A stretch of DNA of 64,000 nt from positions 248,001 through 312,000 of the forward strand of contig NZ_CP132343.1 of NCBI RefSeq assembly GCF_040529065.1. Direction: 5' to 3'. Shown piece by piece: positions 55,238 to 64,000 of this stretch. Below the pieces are notes generated by a model. The model ran no database searches and was not told the origin of the DNA. It worked only from the letters and a program-made list of their open reading frames with translations. Position 1 is the first letter of the stretch. Every line of letters starts with the position of its first letter. The position numbers and the translations under genes were made by a program. The stretch is from Xanthomonas sacchari (lineage in GTDB: Bacteria > Pseudomonadota > Gammaproteobacteria > Xanthomonadales > Xanthomonadaceae).

Positions 55238-55260
55238 GTAGGAGCGGCTTCAGCCGCGAC
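55238..55260. repeat. REP palindrome, class A, left flank of the RAYT gene
   Basis: GTAG, linker, then the GCGGCTTCAGCCGC hairpin, about 150 nt before the transposase start. Translating through it creates a false N-terminal extension (VGAASAATG). Confidence 0.87.
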
Positions 55261-55408
55261 CGGAATCCTGTCGCGCCTGCGGACACGTCGGCAAGCACGC
55301 GCACAGCCTCTGCCAGGACCGTTCCGACAGGGATTCGAGCACTATTCCGACAGGCGCCATCGCCAGGCGCCGCTGTTGCCGCGCGAGGGCGAGGTGGATG
55401 CTGGTGCC

Positions 55409-55888
55409 ATGCACATCCAACCAGCCAGAGGCCATCGCGCGTTGCGCGCCGGACGCCACAGCGATATGGGCCGGCTCTACCTGCTGACCGCGGTGACGTT
55501 CGAGCGGGCGCCGTTGTTCGCAGATTGGCGATGCGCCCGTGCGGCCGCCGCGTGTCTGGCAGAACGAAGCACCTGGCCGGATGCTCGCCTGCTGTGCTGG
55601 GTGCTGATGCCCGATCACTGGCACGGCCTGATCGAACTGCAGGCCACCATCACATTGGCCGATGCCATGCAGCGGGCGAAGGGGCGATGCGCCCGCGCTG
55701 TGAATCGTGCGCGAGGGCGTGGAGGCTGCGTCTGGTCGCGCGGCTTTCACGATCATGCGCTGCGGCGCGACGACGACGTCTTGCATGTCGCCCGTTACAT
55801 CGTGGCCAACCCACTGCGTGCCGGCTTGGTGCCGCGCCTGGGCGACTATCCGTATTGGGATGCGGTGTGGCTGACTTCTCCACCGTGA
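55409..55888 (+). CDS. REP-associated tyrosine transposase (RAYT, TnpA-REP family)
   Basis: A 159-aa single-strand HUH endonuclease. Family motifs are HRALRAGRHSDMGRLYLLTAVTFERAPLF at the N-terminus, VLMPDHWHGLIEL with the His-x-His metal site, and HVARYIVANPLRAGLVPRLGDYPYWDA containing the nucleophilic Tyr in the RAYT context. It nicks and rejoins REP palindromes as single strands. The ATG at 55409 is preferred because the open frame upstream of it is derived from the flanking REP. Class A REPs flank it at 55238 and 55932-55997, with further copies across the window. It appears intact. Confidence 0.9.
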   Translation: MHIQPARGHRALRAGRHSDMGRLYLLTAVTFERAPLFADWRCARAAAACLAERSTWPDARLLCWVLMPDHWHGLIELQATITLADAMQRAKGRCARAVNRARGRGGCVWSRGFHDHALRRDDDVLHVARYIVANPLRAGLVPRLGDYPYWDAVWLTSPP

Positions 55889-55931
55889 AGTGGCAGTCGT
55901 GAGCGGGGGGATATTCGATGGAAGGCCCGCT

Positions 55932-55997
55932 GTAGGAGCGGCTTCAGCCGCGACGGGCATTCCCGGTAACGCCCGTCGCGGCTGAAGCCGCTCCTAC
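55932..55997. repeat. Inverted pair of class A REP palindromes, right flank of the RAYT gene
   Basis: GTAGGAGCGGCTTCAGCCGC at 55932-55951 faces its exact complement ending at 55997 across a spacer containing GGGCATTCCCGGTAACGCCC. It starts about 43 nt after the transposase stop. Confidence 0.88.
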
Positions 55998-56152
55998 GAA
56001 ATGACGGCATGCCCGCTGGTTCCGGCAAAGCGCGTTAGCAGATGCCCTAATACCGTCATCGCATGCCATCGCCACACACAGGACTTCCGGCCCACCCGCG
56101 GAGCCGGGCCGGGATGCGATCATCGACGATCCGTTCCCGCCGTGTGCCGCCC

Positions 56153-57967
56153 ATGCCGATGCTCGCCAAGACCCCGCTGGCCATTTCCCTGCTGATCGCG
56201 TTCGCCGCGGCCACGCCCGCACTGGCCGCACCGCCGGCGTCGGCAGCGTCCAGTGCGACACCGGCCACGGCCAATGCCAGCGCCGCCGATGCGCGGTTCC
56301 AGGCCATCTACGAGAAGGAATGGGCCTGGCGCCAGGCGCAGCTGGGCCAGGCCGACGAGGACAGCGACAGCAGCGGCGACAACACCCATCTGCCCGATGT
56401 CGGCGCGGCCGCGCAGGCCGCGCGCCTGAAGGTGTGGGACGACGTGCTGCGGCAACTGGACACGCTCGATGCCGCCCAGCTCTCGCCGGAGAACCAGGTC
56501 AACCTGGCGATCTACCGGCCGCAGGTGGAGAACCTGGCCGCGTCGGTGCGCCTGCGCGCCTACGAAATGCCGTTCAACTCCGACAGCGCGTTCTGGTCGG
56601 ACCTGGCGTTCATGGCCCGGCGCACGCTGCGCACGCCCGACGAGTACCGCGCCTACATCGCGCGGCTGGAGGACGTGCCGCGCTACTTCGCGCAGCAGAC
56701 CGACAACATGCGCGCCGGGCTCAAACGCGGCTTCAGCGTGCCGCGCGCAGTGCTCGACGGCCGCGACGGCGCCATCGCCAATGTGGCCGAACTGAAGGAT
56801 CCGACCACCGCGGTGCTGTACACGCCGTTCAAGCAGATGCCGGCGCAGATTCCCGCCGCCGAGCAAGCGCAACTGCGCGCGCAGGCGCAGGCGGCGCTGC
56901 GCGACAAGGTGATCCCGGCCTACGCGCAGCTGCTGAGCTTCTATCGCCAGGAGTACATGCCGCAGGCGCGCACCACGCTGGCGGCCGAAGCCCTGCCCGA
57001 CGGCAAGGCCTACTACCGGCAGCAGATCCGCGAGTACACCACGCTGGACATGGACCCCGAGCAGATCCACCAGCTCGGCCTGCGCGAGGTGGCGCGGATC
57101 CAGAAGGAAATGGACGCGATCATCCAGCAGGTCGGCTTCCACGCGCCGGCCGGGCAGAAGACCTTCCCGGCGTTCCTGCAGTTCCTGCGCACCGATCCGC
57201 AGTTCTACGTGAAGACCCCGCAGGAACTGCTCGATCGCGCCGCGTGGATCGCCAAGCGTGTGGACGGGGAGGTCGGCAAGTTCATCGGCACGCTGCCGCG
57301 CGGGCGCTTCACCATCGTGCCGGTGCCGGCGGACATCGCCCCGTTCTGGACCGCCGGCCGCGGCGGCGTCGGCACCTACTGGCTCAACACCTACGACCTG
57401 CCGTCGCGGCCGCTGTACAACCTGCCGGCGCTGACCCTGCACGAATCCTCGCCGGGCCATTCGCTGCAAGGTGCGCTGGCCGAGGAGCAGGGCGCACAGC
57501 CGGCGTTCCGCCGCGAGAACTACATCTCCGCCTACGGCGAGGGCTGGGCGCTGTACACCGAGAAGCTGGGCAAGGAGATGGGCATCTACGCCACGCCCTA
57601 CGAGGACTTCGGCCGGCTCAGCTACGAGATGTGGCGCGCCTGCCGCCTGGTGATCGACACCGGTGTGCACCACAAGGGCTGGACCCGCGCGCAGGCGCAG
57701 GCCTACCTGCGCGAGCGCACCGCGCTCAGCGAGCACGAGGTCACCACCGAGGTCGACCGCTACATCTCCTGGCCGGGCCAGGCGCTGAGCTACAAGCTCG
57801 GCGAGCTGACCATCCTCGACCTGCGCGCCGAAGCCGAACGCGAGCTCGGCGCGGATTTCGACATCAAGTCCTTCCACGACGCGGTGCTGCAGCAGGGCTC
57901 GGTGCCGCTGCCGGTGCTGCAGCAGCAGATCCGCGCCTACATCGCCGCGCGCAAGAAAAAGGCCTGA
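56153..57967 (+). CDS. Secreted DUF885-family metallo-hydrolase
   Basis: A 604-aa exported protein (signal peptide MPMLAKTPLAISLLIAFAAATPALAA). DUF885 proteins are distant zinc-carboxypeptidase relatives. The metal motif is LTLHESSPGHSLQG, an HExxxGH form with the second half ENYISAYGEGWALYTEKLGKEMG supplying the distal Glu, followed by RACRLVIDTGVHHKGWTRAQA. It probably cleaves peptides in the periplasm. The ATG at 56153 is chosen; 56159 is equally possible, while the extension to 56063 is unlikely. It converges with czcA and shares a hairpin with it. Confidence 0.85.
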   Translation: MPMLAKTPLAISLLIAFAAATPALAAPPASAASSATPATANASAADARFQAIYEKEWAWRQAQLGQADEDSDSSGDNTHLPDVGAAAQAARLKVWDDVLRQLDTLDAAQLSPENQVNLAIYRPQVENLAASVRLRAYEMPFNSDSAFWSDLAFMARRTLRTPDEYRAYIARLEDVPRYFAQQTDNMRAGLKRGFSVPRAVLDGRDGAIANVAELKDPTTAVLYTPFKQMPAQIPAAEQAQLRAQAQAALRDKVIPAYAQLLSFYRQEYMPQARTTLAAEALPDGKAYYRQQIREYTTLDMDPEQIHQLGLREVARIQKEMDAIIQQVGFHAPAGQKTFPAFLQFLRTDPQFYVKTPQELLDRAAWIAKRVDGEVGKFIGTLPRGRFTIVPVPADIAPFWTAGRGGVGTYWLNTYDLPSRPLYNLPALTLHESSPGHSLQGALAEEQGAQPAFRRENYISAYGEGWALYTEKLGKEMGIYATPYEDFGRLSYEMWRACRLVIDTGVHHKGWTRAQAQAYLRERTALSEHEVTTEVDRYISWPGQALSYKLGELTILDLRAEAERELGADFDIKSFHDAVLQQGSVPLPVLQQQIRAYIAARKKKA

Positions 57968-57981
57968 CCGCCGCCGCCCAG

Positions 57982-58014
57982 GCCGGCGCCACCTCCTGCG
58001 GGAAGGGCGCCGGC
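57982..58014. terminator. Bidirectional hairpin between convergent DUF885 and czcA genes
   Basis: GCCGGCGCC and GGCGCCGGC form a perfect 9-bp stem around a 15-nt loop in the 57-nt space between the two stops. Confidence 0.55.
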
Positions 58015-58024
58015 TAGCGGCGGA

Positions 58025-61000
58025 TCAGTCGGCGCGGCGTGGCCCGGCCACGCGTGCGGCGAAGGTCGGCAGCACCAGCAGGGTCAGCGCGGTGGCGGTG
58101 ATCAGCCCGCCGATCACCACCGTCGCCAGCGGTTTCTGCACCTCCGCACCGGAGCCGCTGGCGATGGCCATCGGAATGAAGCCGACGATCGCCACCAGCG
58201 CGGTGGTCAGCACCGCGCGCAGGCGGCTGCCCGCGCCGTCGATCGCCGCCTGCAGCGGCAGGTCGCCGGCCTCCAGGCGCTCGCGCATCGCCTGCATCAG
58301 CACCAGGCCGTTTAAGGTGGCCACGCCGGAGACGGCGATGAAGCCCACCGCGGCCGACACCGAGAACGGCATGCCGCGCAGCAGCAGGGCGAGCAGGCCG
58401 CCGACCAGCGCCAGCGGCACGCAACTGAACACCAGCACCGCTTCCTTGACGCTGCGCAGGGCCATGAACAGCAGGCCGCCGATCAGCAGGAACACCACCG
58501 GCACCACGGTCGCCAGCCGCCGCTCGGCACGCTGCAGGTTCTCGAACTGGCCGCCCCAACTCAGGTAGGCGCCCGGCGGCAACGCCACGTCGGCCACCGC
58601 GGCCTGCGCCGCGCCGACGAAACCGCCCAGGTCCCGGCCGCGCACGTTGGCCTGCACCACCACGCGGCGGCTGCCGTTGTCGCGGCTGATCTGGTTCGGT
58701 CCTTCGCTGACGGCGATGCGCGCCACCGACGACAGCGCAATCACCTGCCCGGTCGGCGTGGCGATCGGCAGCGCGGCCAACTGATCCGGATCGTTGCGCG
58801 CAGCATCGTCCATCCGCACCACCACGTCGAAGCGGCGGTCGCCCTCGAAGATCTTGCCGGCCGCGCGGCCGCCGATGCCGGTGGCCAGCGCGTCGCTCAC
58901 ATCCGCCGCGCTCAGCCCGACCTGCGCCGCCGCCGTGTGGTCGATGGTCACGTCCAGCGTGGGCAGCCCGGAGATCTGCTCCACCCGCACGTCGGCCGCA
59001 CCCTCCACCGCGCGCAGCGTCGCCGCGATCTGCTCGGCCACCGTCTGCAACTGGCCGAAGTCGTCGCCGAAGATCATCACCGCCAGGTCGGTACGCACGC
59101 CGGAGATCAGCTCGTTGAAGCGCAATTCGATCGGCTGGCTGAACTCGAAGCTGTTGCCGAGCTGCTGCCCCACCAGCGCCTCCAGGCGGGCCACCAGCCG
59201 CTCCTTGTCCAGCGCCGGATCGGGCCAGTCCTTGCGCGGCTTGAGCACGATGACGCTGTCGGAGATGTTGGTCGGCATCGGGTCGATCGCCGCCTCGGCG
59301 GTGCCGGTCCGCGAGAACACCGTTGCCACTTCCGGCTGCGTGGCGATGGCCTGTTCCAGCGCCAACTGCATCGCCAGCGACTGTTCCAGCGAGGTGGACG
59401 GCACGCGCAGCGCCTGCATCGCCACATTGCCTTCGTCCAGCGTCGGCATGAACTCGCGGCCCAGCAGCGCGGACGCGCCGACGCCCGCCAGCAGCATCGC
59501 CACCGCACCGCCGGCCACCGTGCGCGGATGGGTGACGGCGGTGCGGATCACCGGGGCGATGCGCGTGCGCAGCGCGCGGAGCAGCCGCGTTTCGTGCGCG
59601 CCGCCGGCCGCATGCGCCACGTCGTCCGGCAGCGTCGGCTCGCGCACCAGCAGCGCCGTCATCGCCGGCACGAAGGTGAAGGAAAACAGGAACGCGCCGA
59701 CCAGGGCCAGCATGAAAGTGGCCGCCATCGGCTGGAACGTCTTGCCCTCCACGCCTTCCAGGGTGAGGATCGGCGCGAACACCAGCAGGATGATCAACTG
59801 GCCGAAGGCGGCCGGCCGCGCCATCTTGCGCGCGGCCTCGGTGGCCACGCCCAGGCGCTCGGCGGCGCTCAACCCGCGGCCCAGCGCGGCGCGGCGCTGG
59901 CCGAGCATGAGCAGGGTCGATTCGACCACGATCACCGCCCCGTCCACCAGGATGCCGAAGTCCAGCGCGCCCAGGCTCATCAGGTTGCCGCTGATGCCGA
60001 AGCGGTGCATGCCGATCACCGCGAACAGGAACGACAGCGGAATCACCAGCGCGGTGATCGCGGCCGCGCGCAGGTTGCCCAGCAGCAGGAACAGGATCAC
60101 CACCACCAGCAGCGCGCCTTCGGTGAGGTTCCTGGCCACCGTCTTGATGGTCGCGTTGACCAGCACGCTGCGGTCCAGCACCGGTGCCGCGACGATGTCC
60201 GGCGGCAGCGACGTGTTCACCTGCGCCAGCCGTGCGGCCGCGGCCTGCGCGACGGTGCGGCTGTTGCCGCCGGCGATCATCAGCGCGGTCCCCAGCACCG
60301 CCTCGTGGCCGTTGCGGCTGGCCGCGCCCAGGCGCGGGGCGCGACCAGAGGCGACCTCGGCCACGTCGACCACGCGCACCACGATGCCGTTGCGGATCGC
60401 CACCGGCGCCTGCGCGAGATCGTCGGCGCTCAGCGCCAGCCCATCGGCCCGCACCACCAGGCCTTCGCCGGCACGCTGCACGAAGCCGGCGCCGGCCTGC
60501 ACGTTGGCGCGCTGCAGGGCGGTGACCAGGTCGGCCAGGCCCAGGCCGTGCGCGGCCAGTCTGGCGGTGTCCGGATGCACCCCGTACTCCTTGACGTAGC
60601 CGCCGACCGTGTCGACGCCGGCCAGGCCCGGGCTGGAGCGCATCTGCGGCGCGATGATCCAGTCCTGCACGGTGCGCAGATAGGTGGCGCGCTCCTGCGG
60701 CGTGCGCAGCAGCTCGCCGTCCGGCGTGCGGTAGACCTCCCCGGCCTGCCAGCCCGCCGCGCCCGGTCGCGCCACCCGCGCCGGGTCGAACGCGGTGAAG
60801 TCCACCGTCCACATCAGCACCTCGCCCAGGCCGGTGGTCACCGGCGACAGCCGCGGCGTCACGCCGTCGGGCAATTCCTCGGCCGCCTCGCGCATGCGTT
60901 CGGCCACCTGCTGGCGCGCGAAGTAGAGGTCGGTCGCATCGGTGAAGATCGCGGTGACCTGCGAAAAGCCGTTGCGCGACAGCGAGCGGGTGGCGGTCAG

Positions 61001-61234
61001 GCCGGGGATGCCGGCCAGCGCGGTTTCCAGGGGGTAGGTCACCTGCCGTTCGATCTGCTCCGGGGTCAGGGCCGGTGCCACCGTGTTGAGCTGTACCTGG
61101 CGGTTGGTGATGTCCGGCACCGCGTCGATCGGCAGCCTGCCCAACTGGAACAGGCCCACGGCGGCGAGCAGCGCGGCCAGGGCCACCACCAGCCAGCGGT
61201 AGCGCACGGCGGTGTCGATCATGAGGTTGAACAT
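58025..61234 (-). CDS. czcA: Heavy-metal efflux RND transporter CzcA
   Basis: A 1069-aa proton-driven pump with 12 helices and two large periplasmic loops. The helix-4 stretch GALDFGILVDGAVIVVES keeps both Asp and the Glu used for proton relay in CzcA, which points to divalent ions (Zn, Co, Cd, possibly Ni) rather than the CusA copper/silver type. Its start MFNLMIDTAVRYRWLVV and the QVTYPLETALAGIPGLTATRSLSRNGFSQVTAIF block are family hallmarks. The ATG at 61234 is 10 nt after the czcB stop. The in-frame extension to 61534 lies inside czcB. Confidence 0.94.
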   Translation of the reverse strand: MFNLMIDTAVRYRWLVVALAALLAAVGLFQLGRLPIDAVPDITNRQVQLNTVAPALTPEQIERQVTYPLETALAGIPGLTATRSLSRNGFSQVTAIFTDATDLYFARQQVAERMREAAEELPDGVTPRLSPVTTGLGEVLMWTVDFTAFDPARVARPGAAGWQAGEVYRTPDGELLRTPQERATYLRTVQDWIIAPQMRSSPGLAGVDTVGGYVKEYGVHPDTARLAAHGLGLADLVTALQRANVQAGAGFVQRAGEGLVVRADGLALSADDLAQAPVAIRNGIVVRVVDVAEVASGRAPRLGAASRNGHEAVLGTALMIAGGNSRTVAQAAAARLAQVNTSLPPDIVAAPVLDRSVLVNATIKTVARNLTEGALLVVVILFLLLGNLRAAAITALVIPLSFLFAVIGMHRFGISGNLMSLGALDFGILVDGAVIVVESTLLMLGQRRAALGRGLSAAERLGVATEAARKMARPAAFGQLIILLVFAPILTLEGVEGKTFQPMAATFMLALVGAFLFSFTFVPAMTALLVREPTLPDDVAHAAGGAHETRLLRALRTRIAPVIRTAVTHPRTVAGGAVAMLLAGVGASALLGREFMPTLDEGNVAMQALRVPSTSLEQSLAMQLALEQAIATQPEVATVFSRTGTAEAAIDPMPTNISDSVIVLKPRKDWPDPALDKERLVARLEALVGQQLGNSFEFSQPIELRFNELISGVRTDLAVMIFGDDFGQLQTVAEQIAATLRAVEGAADVRVEQISGLPTLDVTIDHTAAAQVGLSAADVSDALATGIGGRAAGKIFEGDRRFDVVVRMDDAARNDPDQLAALPIATPTGQVIALSSVARIAVSEGPNQISRDNGSRRVVVQANVRGRDLGGFVGAAQAAVADVALPPGAYLSWGGQFENLQRAERRLATVVPVVFLLIGGLLFMALRSVKEAVLVFSCVPLALVGGLLALLLRGMPFSVSAAVGFIAVSGVATLNGLVLMQAMRERLEAGDLPLQAAIDGAGSRLRAVLTTALVAIVGFIPMAIASGSGAEVQKPLATVVIGGLITATALTLLVLPTFAARVAGPRRAD

Positions 61235-61244
61235 GGTCGCCTCC

Positions 61245-62441
61245 TCAGTGGCCGTGTTCGGCGTCGCCCTTGGCCAGTTCGGCCTTGAGCAGGAAGGCGT
61301 TGGCGCCGACGATGCGTTCGTCGCCGCGCAGGCCGCCGAGGATCTCGATGCGGTCGCCGGCGCGCCGCCCGACCAGCACCGGCTGCACCTTGAAGCCGCC
61401 AGCGACCGCCACGAACACCGCGTTGCGGCCCTCGACGGTCTGCACCGCATCGGTGGGGACGCTGAGCGCGCCGTCCTGGCCGTCGGTGACCAGCACCGCC
61501 GAGACCGGCGAGCCGGCCGGCGGCAGGGACGCATCGACCGGCATCGCGCGGATCACCGCGGCACCGCCCGGCTGGCGCAGGTCGGCCGCCGCCGCCGTGA
61601 CCCGGGCGGCGAAGCTGCCACCCGTTCCGCGCACCTCCAGCGCCATGCCGGGCGCGACCTGCGCCGCCAGCGCCGGCGGCGCGCTGAACACCAGCTCGTT
61701 CATCGTCGGATCGGCTACCTCGGCCACCACGCTGCCGGCCGCGACCACGCTGCCGGGCGTGACCTGCACGTTGCCGACGATGCCGGCCACCGGGCTGACG
61801 ATGCGCACGCGGCCGCTGGCATCGGGGGCGCCGCTGGCCGCGGCCTGGGCCTGCGCGGCAGCAGCCTGGGCCTGCGCCGCCAGCGCACGCGCATGCGAGG
61901 TTTCCAGTTCCTGGCGGGCGACCACGCCCTGTTCGACCAGGGCGCGGTCGCGGGCATGCGCCAGCCCGGCCGCCTTGGCCTCGGCCGCGGCCGCCAGGGC
62001 ATTGGCGCGGAACACCGCGGCCTCGCCGCTGACCACGATGGCCAGCGGCTGCTGCGCCTGCACCGCGGCACCCGGTGCGACCAGCACGCGCTCGACCCGC
62101 CCGGTCACGGTGGAAGCCACCGAGGCGCGCGCGCCCACTGCCGGTTCGACTCGGCCGGCCAGGCGCACCGAGGCACCGCCGCCGCGGCCGACCGCGACCA
62201 CGTCCAGGCCGGAGGCGGCAATCTGTTGCGGCGTCAGCCGCACCACGTCGCCGGTTTCGGCATCCGCGTGGGCAGTGGCATCGGTCTTGGCCACCGGTGC
62301 GTGGGCTGCGTCCTTGCCTTCGGCGCCATGGTCGTGCGCGTCGTCGGCCACCGGAGCGGCCTGCTTGTCGCCGGCGCAGGCGGCCAGCAGCAGCGCCAGC
62401 AGCACGCTGCCGGCAAGGGAGATCGAACGGGACAGGTTCAT
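61245..62441 (-). CDS. czcB: Efflux RND periplasmic adaptor CzcB
   Basis: A 398-aa membrane-fusion protein. It has a lipoprotein-type leader (LLALLLAACAGD, Cys22). A His/Asp-rich segment follows (DDAHDHGAEGKDAAHAP) that could bind metal. The lipoyl/hairpin core comes next (VRLAGRVEPAVGARASVASTVTGRVERVLVAPGAAVQAQQPLAIV, a long Ala/Gln helix pair, then VRIVSPVAGIVGNVQVTPGSVV) and then a beta-barrel domain. It joins CzcA to CzcC. Its ATG overlaps the czcC stop by 4 nt. Confidence 0.93.
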   Translation of the reverse strand: MNLSRSISLAGSVLLALLLAACAGDKQAAPVADDAHDHGAEGKDAAHAPVAKTDATAHADAETGDVVRLTPQQIAASGLDVVAVGRGGGASVRLAGRVEPAVGARASVASTVTGRVERVLVAPGAAVQAQQPLAIVVSGEAAVFRANALAAAAEAKAAGLAHARDRALVEQGVVARQELETSHARALAAQAQAAAAQAQAAASGAPDASGRVRIVSPVAGIVGNVQVTPGSVVAAGSVVAEVADPTMNELVFSAPPALAAQVAPGMALEVRGTGGSFAARVTAAAADLRQPGGAAVIRAMPVDASLPPAGSPVSAVLVTDGQDGALSVPTDAVQTVEGRNAVFVAVAGGFKVQPVLVGRRAGDRIEILGGLRGDERIVGANAFLLKAELAKGDAEHGH

Positions 62442-63691
62442 TGTGCCTCCATGAACGGCGCGCGCCCTTCCAGGCGGGCCAATGCGATTTCCGCCGCGAC
62501 CCGCGCCAGGCGCGCGTCCACCGTGGTGCCGCGCGCGGCGATGAGCGCCGCGCGGGTGCTGCGCAGCTCCAGTTGTGCGATGCGTCCGGCATCGAAGCCG
62601 ATGCGGGCCAGGCGGTAGGCCTCCTGCGCGGCGGCCACGCTCGTGTCGGCCGCGCGCGTGCGGCTGTCGGCGGCCTTCAGCGTGGCGAGTGCGGCCAAGC
62701 GGTCGGCGGCGCTGGCGCGGCGTTGCTGCTCCAGCCGCGCCTCGGCTGCGCGCCGTTCGGCGCTGGCGGCACGGATGCCGCCGCGGTTGCGATCGAACAG
62801 CGGCACGCTGAGGCTGAGGCCGAGCGTGTAGGCGTGGGCGCGGTCTTCGCGCAAACGCGTCTGTGCGGCGGTCAGGCTCAGCTCGGGCAGGGCACGCTTG
62901 CGCTCCACCGCGACCTGGCGGTCGGCGGCCTCGGCCTCCGCGGCGGCGATGCGCACCGGCAGCGCTGCCTCGTCGGTCGCGCGCGGCGACGGCGGCGCGC
63001 GGTCGAGCAGGCCACCGTCGAGGGACTGCACCGGTGTGTCCAGCAGGGCGATCGCGGCCAGGCGCGCCAACGCCGCGTCGCGGAACGCCTGCGCCTCGTC
63101 CAGTGCCGCGGTGGCCTCGGCCACTTCGCTGCGCGCCTGCACTGCGCGCAATTGCGGCTCGCGGCCCTGCGCGACCATCGCCTCGACGGCGGCCGCATCG
63201 TCGCCGATCAGGCCCAGCGCTTCCTCGGCAAGTGCATGACGGCGCAGCGCGCTTTCGGCCAGCGCGTAGGCCGAGGCCAATTCCCCTGCGGCCTCGCTGC
63301 GATGCTGCGTGCCGCGCATGGCGGCCGCGTCGGCGTCGGCGCGGGCCGCGCGGATGCGTGCGCCGCGTTGGCCCCACAGTTCCAGCGGTTGCGACAGGGT
63401 CAGCGAGGTTTCGGCGCGGGCGGTGCCCGCATAGGTGCCGCTGCCCCAGGCGTTTTCGGTGGACCAGGACAGCGACGGGTTGGGCAGCGCGCGGGCCTGT
63501 TCGGCGCGCGCATCGGCGGCCTCGGTCAGCGCCGCGCCGACGCGGCTGCCGGGCAGCTGGTCGAGGCGTTGCAGCAAGGTGTCGTATGAAGGGGCGGTCT
63601 GCGCCATCGCCAGCGCGGCCGGGGCCAGGCCCAGCAGCACGGCGACGACCCGCCCGGCCGCGCGCGGCGGCCGACGTGTCGGAGTCGACAT
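62438..63691 (-). CDS. czcC: TolC-family outer-membrane efflux protein CzcC
   Basis: A 417-aa channel subunit with a signal peptide ending LAMAQTAPS. Two tandem outer-membrane-efflux repeats carry the helical pattern ALPNPSLSWSTENAWGSG and LPELSLTAAQTRLREDRAHAYTLGLSLSVPLFDRNRGGI. Length fits the Czc/Cnr C-subunit class. The ATG at 63691 is preferred over a TTG two codons upstream. It is the first pump gene after the Cys/His-rich small protein, in the order C-B-A. Confidence 0.92.
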   Translation of the reverse strand: MSTPTRRPPRAAGRVVAVLLGLAPAALAMAQTAPSYDTLLQRLDQLPGSRVGAALTEAADARAEQARALPNPSLSWSTENAWGSGTYAGTARAETSLTLSQPLELWGQRGARIRAARADADAAAMRGTQHRSEAAGELASAYALAESALRRHALAEEALGLIGDDAAAVEAMVAQGREPQLRAVQARSEVAEATAALDEAQAFRDAALARLAAIALLDTPVQSLDGGLLDRAPPSPRATDEAALPVRIAAAEAEAADRQVAVERKRALPELSLTAAQTRLREDRAHAYTLGLSLSVPLFDRNRGGIRAASAERRAAEARLEQQRRASAADRLAALATLKAADSRTRAADTSVAAAQEAYRLARIGFDAGRIAQLELRSTRAALIAARGTTVDARLARVAAEIALARLEGRAPFMEAQ

Positions 63692-63747
63692 GAGCAAATT
63701 CCAGAGGTGAGGGAAACGGAACCCCGCGATCGCGGGACACGCTCAAC

Positions 63748-64000
63748 TCACGCTCTGGGCGGACGCTTCAATCCGTCCTGGACGATGCCTGCAGGGGAGG
63801 CGTCGACGGCCTGCATCCAGCGCGCCGGTCGCGGCGCGCCGAACACGGCGAGGGCGCTCGCCGGCAGGCTCAGATTCGAGTGGTGGCAATGGTTGTGGCT
63901 GCAGGCGCCGGCATGCTTGCCGTCACTGTCCTCGCCATCGGCATGCGCCGCGGCGGGCGCGTGCACCGCGTCGGCCGATTCCGGCTCCAGCGCGCAGGCC
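63748..64000 (-). CDS. Cys/His-rich small protein leading the czc operon (5' end outside window)
   Basis: An open frame of at least 84 codons that runs past the right window edge, so its start is not visible (an internal GTG at 63966 is unlikely to be the start). It contains ADGEDSDGKHAGACSHNHCHHSNLSL, a cluster of Cys and His suited to metal binding, and ends DGLKRPPRA. It sits 57 nt upstream of czcC on the same strand. Short His-rich proteins at this place (CzcI-like/DUF2946-like) act in metal sensing or buffering. The assignment is tentative. Confidence 0.65.
   Translation of the reverse strand, partial: ACALEPESADAVHAPAAAHADGEDSDGKHAGACSHNHCHHSNLSLPASALAVFGAPRPARWMQAVDASPAGIVQDGLKRPPRA

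Noticed and set aside
55235-55408. N-terminal extension of the RAYT gene to 55235
   Set aside because: The first codons (VGAASAATG) are the translation of the flanking REP palindrome. The conserved RAYT start lies at about 55409.

Overview
The window is a 64-kb piece of a GC-rich gammaproteobacterial chromosome. Gene content and style point to Xanthomonadaceae, most likely Xanthomonas: TamA/TamB, an S46 dipeptidyl-peptidase, a TPR-sulfotransferase beside a TonB-dependent receptor, a DcaP-type porin beside ActP, and many copies of one short GTAG-type REP palindrome. Coding is dense, mostly in short operons. No tRNA, rRNA, CRISPR array or insertion sequence was seen. One REP-associated transposase (RAYT) gene is present.

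Layout. 1-1215: GNAT acetyltransferase and DinB-fold genes (minus strand). 1432-7052: tamA-tamB. 7446-15550: an AT-richer accessory island. It holds a 1401-aa secreted RHS/YD-repeat protein that ends in a fibronectin-III-like domain, two small paralogous secreted proteins, and two tandem 'mini-RHS' cassettes. Each cassette encodes a Sec signal peptide, only the terminal RHS core and a metallopeptidase-like domain, and is followed with a 4-nt overlap by a secreted cysteine-containing protein that is a candidate immunity gene. This is the most unusual part of the window. 15770-22283: S46 peptidase, 3-methyladenine glycosylase, gluconokinase and a membrane-anchored tandem-AAA ATPase. 22284-23155: a gene-free, repeat-rich gap.

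23156-40062 holds what looks like an acetate-use system: a symporter-like hybrid sensor kinase (CrbS type), a LuxR-type response regulator (CrbR type), acs, a DcaP-type porin, a DUF485 protein and actP. Inside it lies a second module made of a TPR-sulfotransferase, a TonB-dependent receptor and a 2OG-Fe(II) oxygenase, followed by mntP with a clear yybP-ykoY manganese riboswitch.

40182-52998 is mostly housekeeping: HAD nucleotidase, aldehyde dehydrogenase, glycerophosphodiesterase, parvulin isomerase, exonuclease III, GFA protein, GlsB-type membrane protein, phosphopantetheinyl transferase, PhoD, rsmG, parA, parB and a helix-hairpin-helix protein. 53057-55172 is a three-gene set (UDP-uronate epimerase, GT2, LAB_N protein) that fits synthesis of a polyprenyl-phosphate sugar for envelope glycolipid modification. 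55238-55997 is the RAYT gene flanked by REP palindromes. 56153-57967 encodes a DUF885 hydrolase. The window ends in a minus-strand CzcCBA metal-efflux operon led by a Cys/His-rich small protein cut by the window edge.
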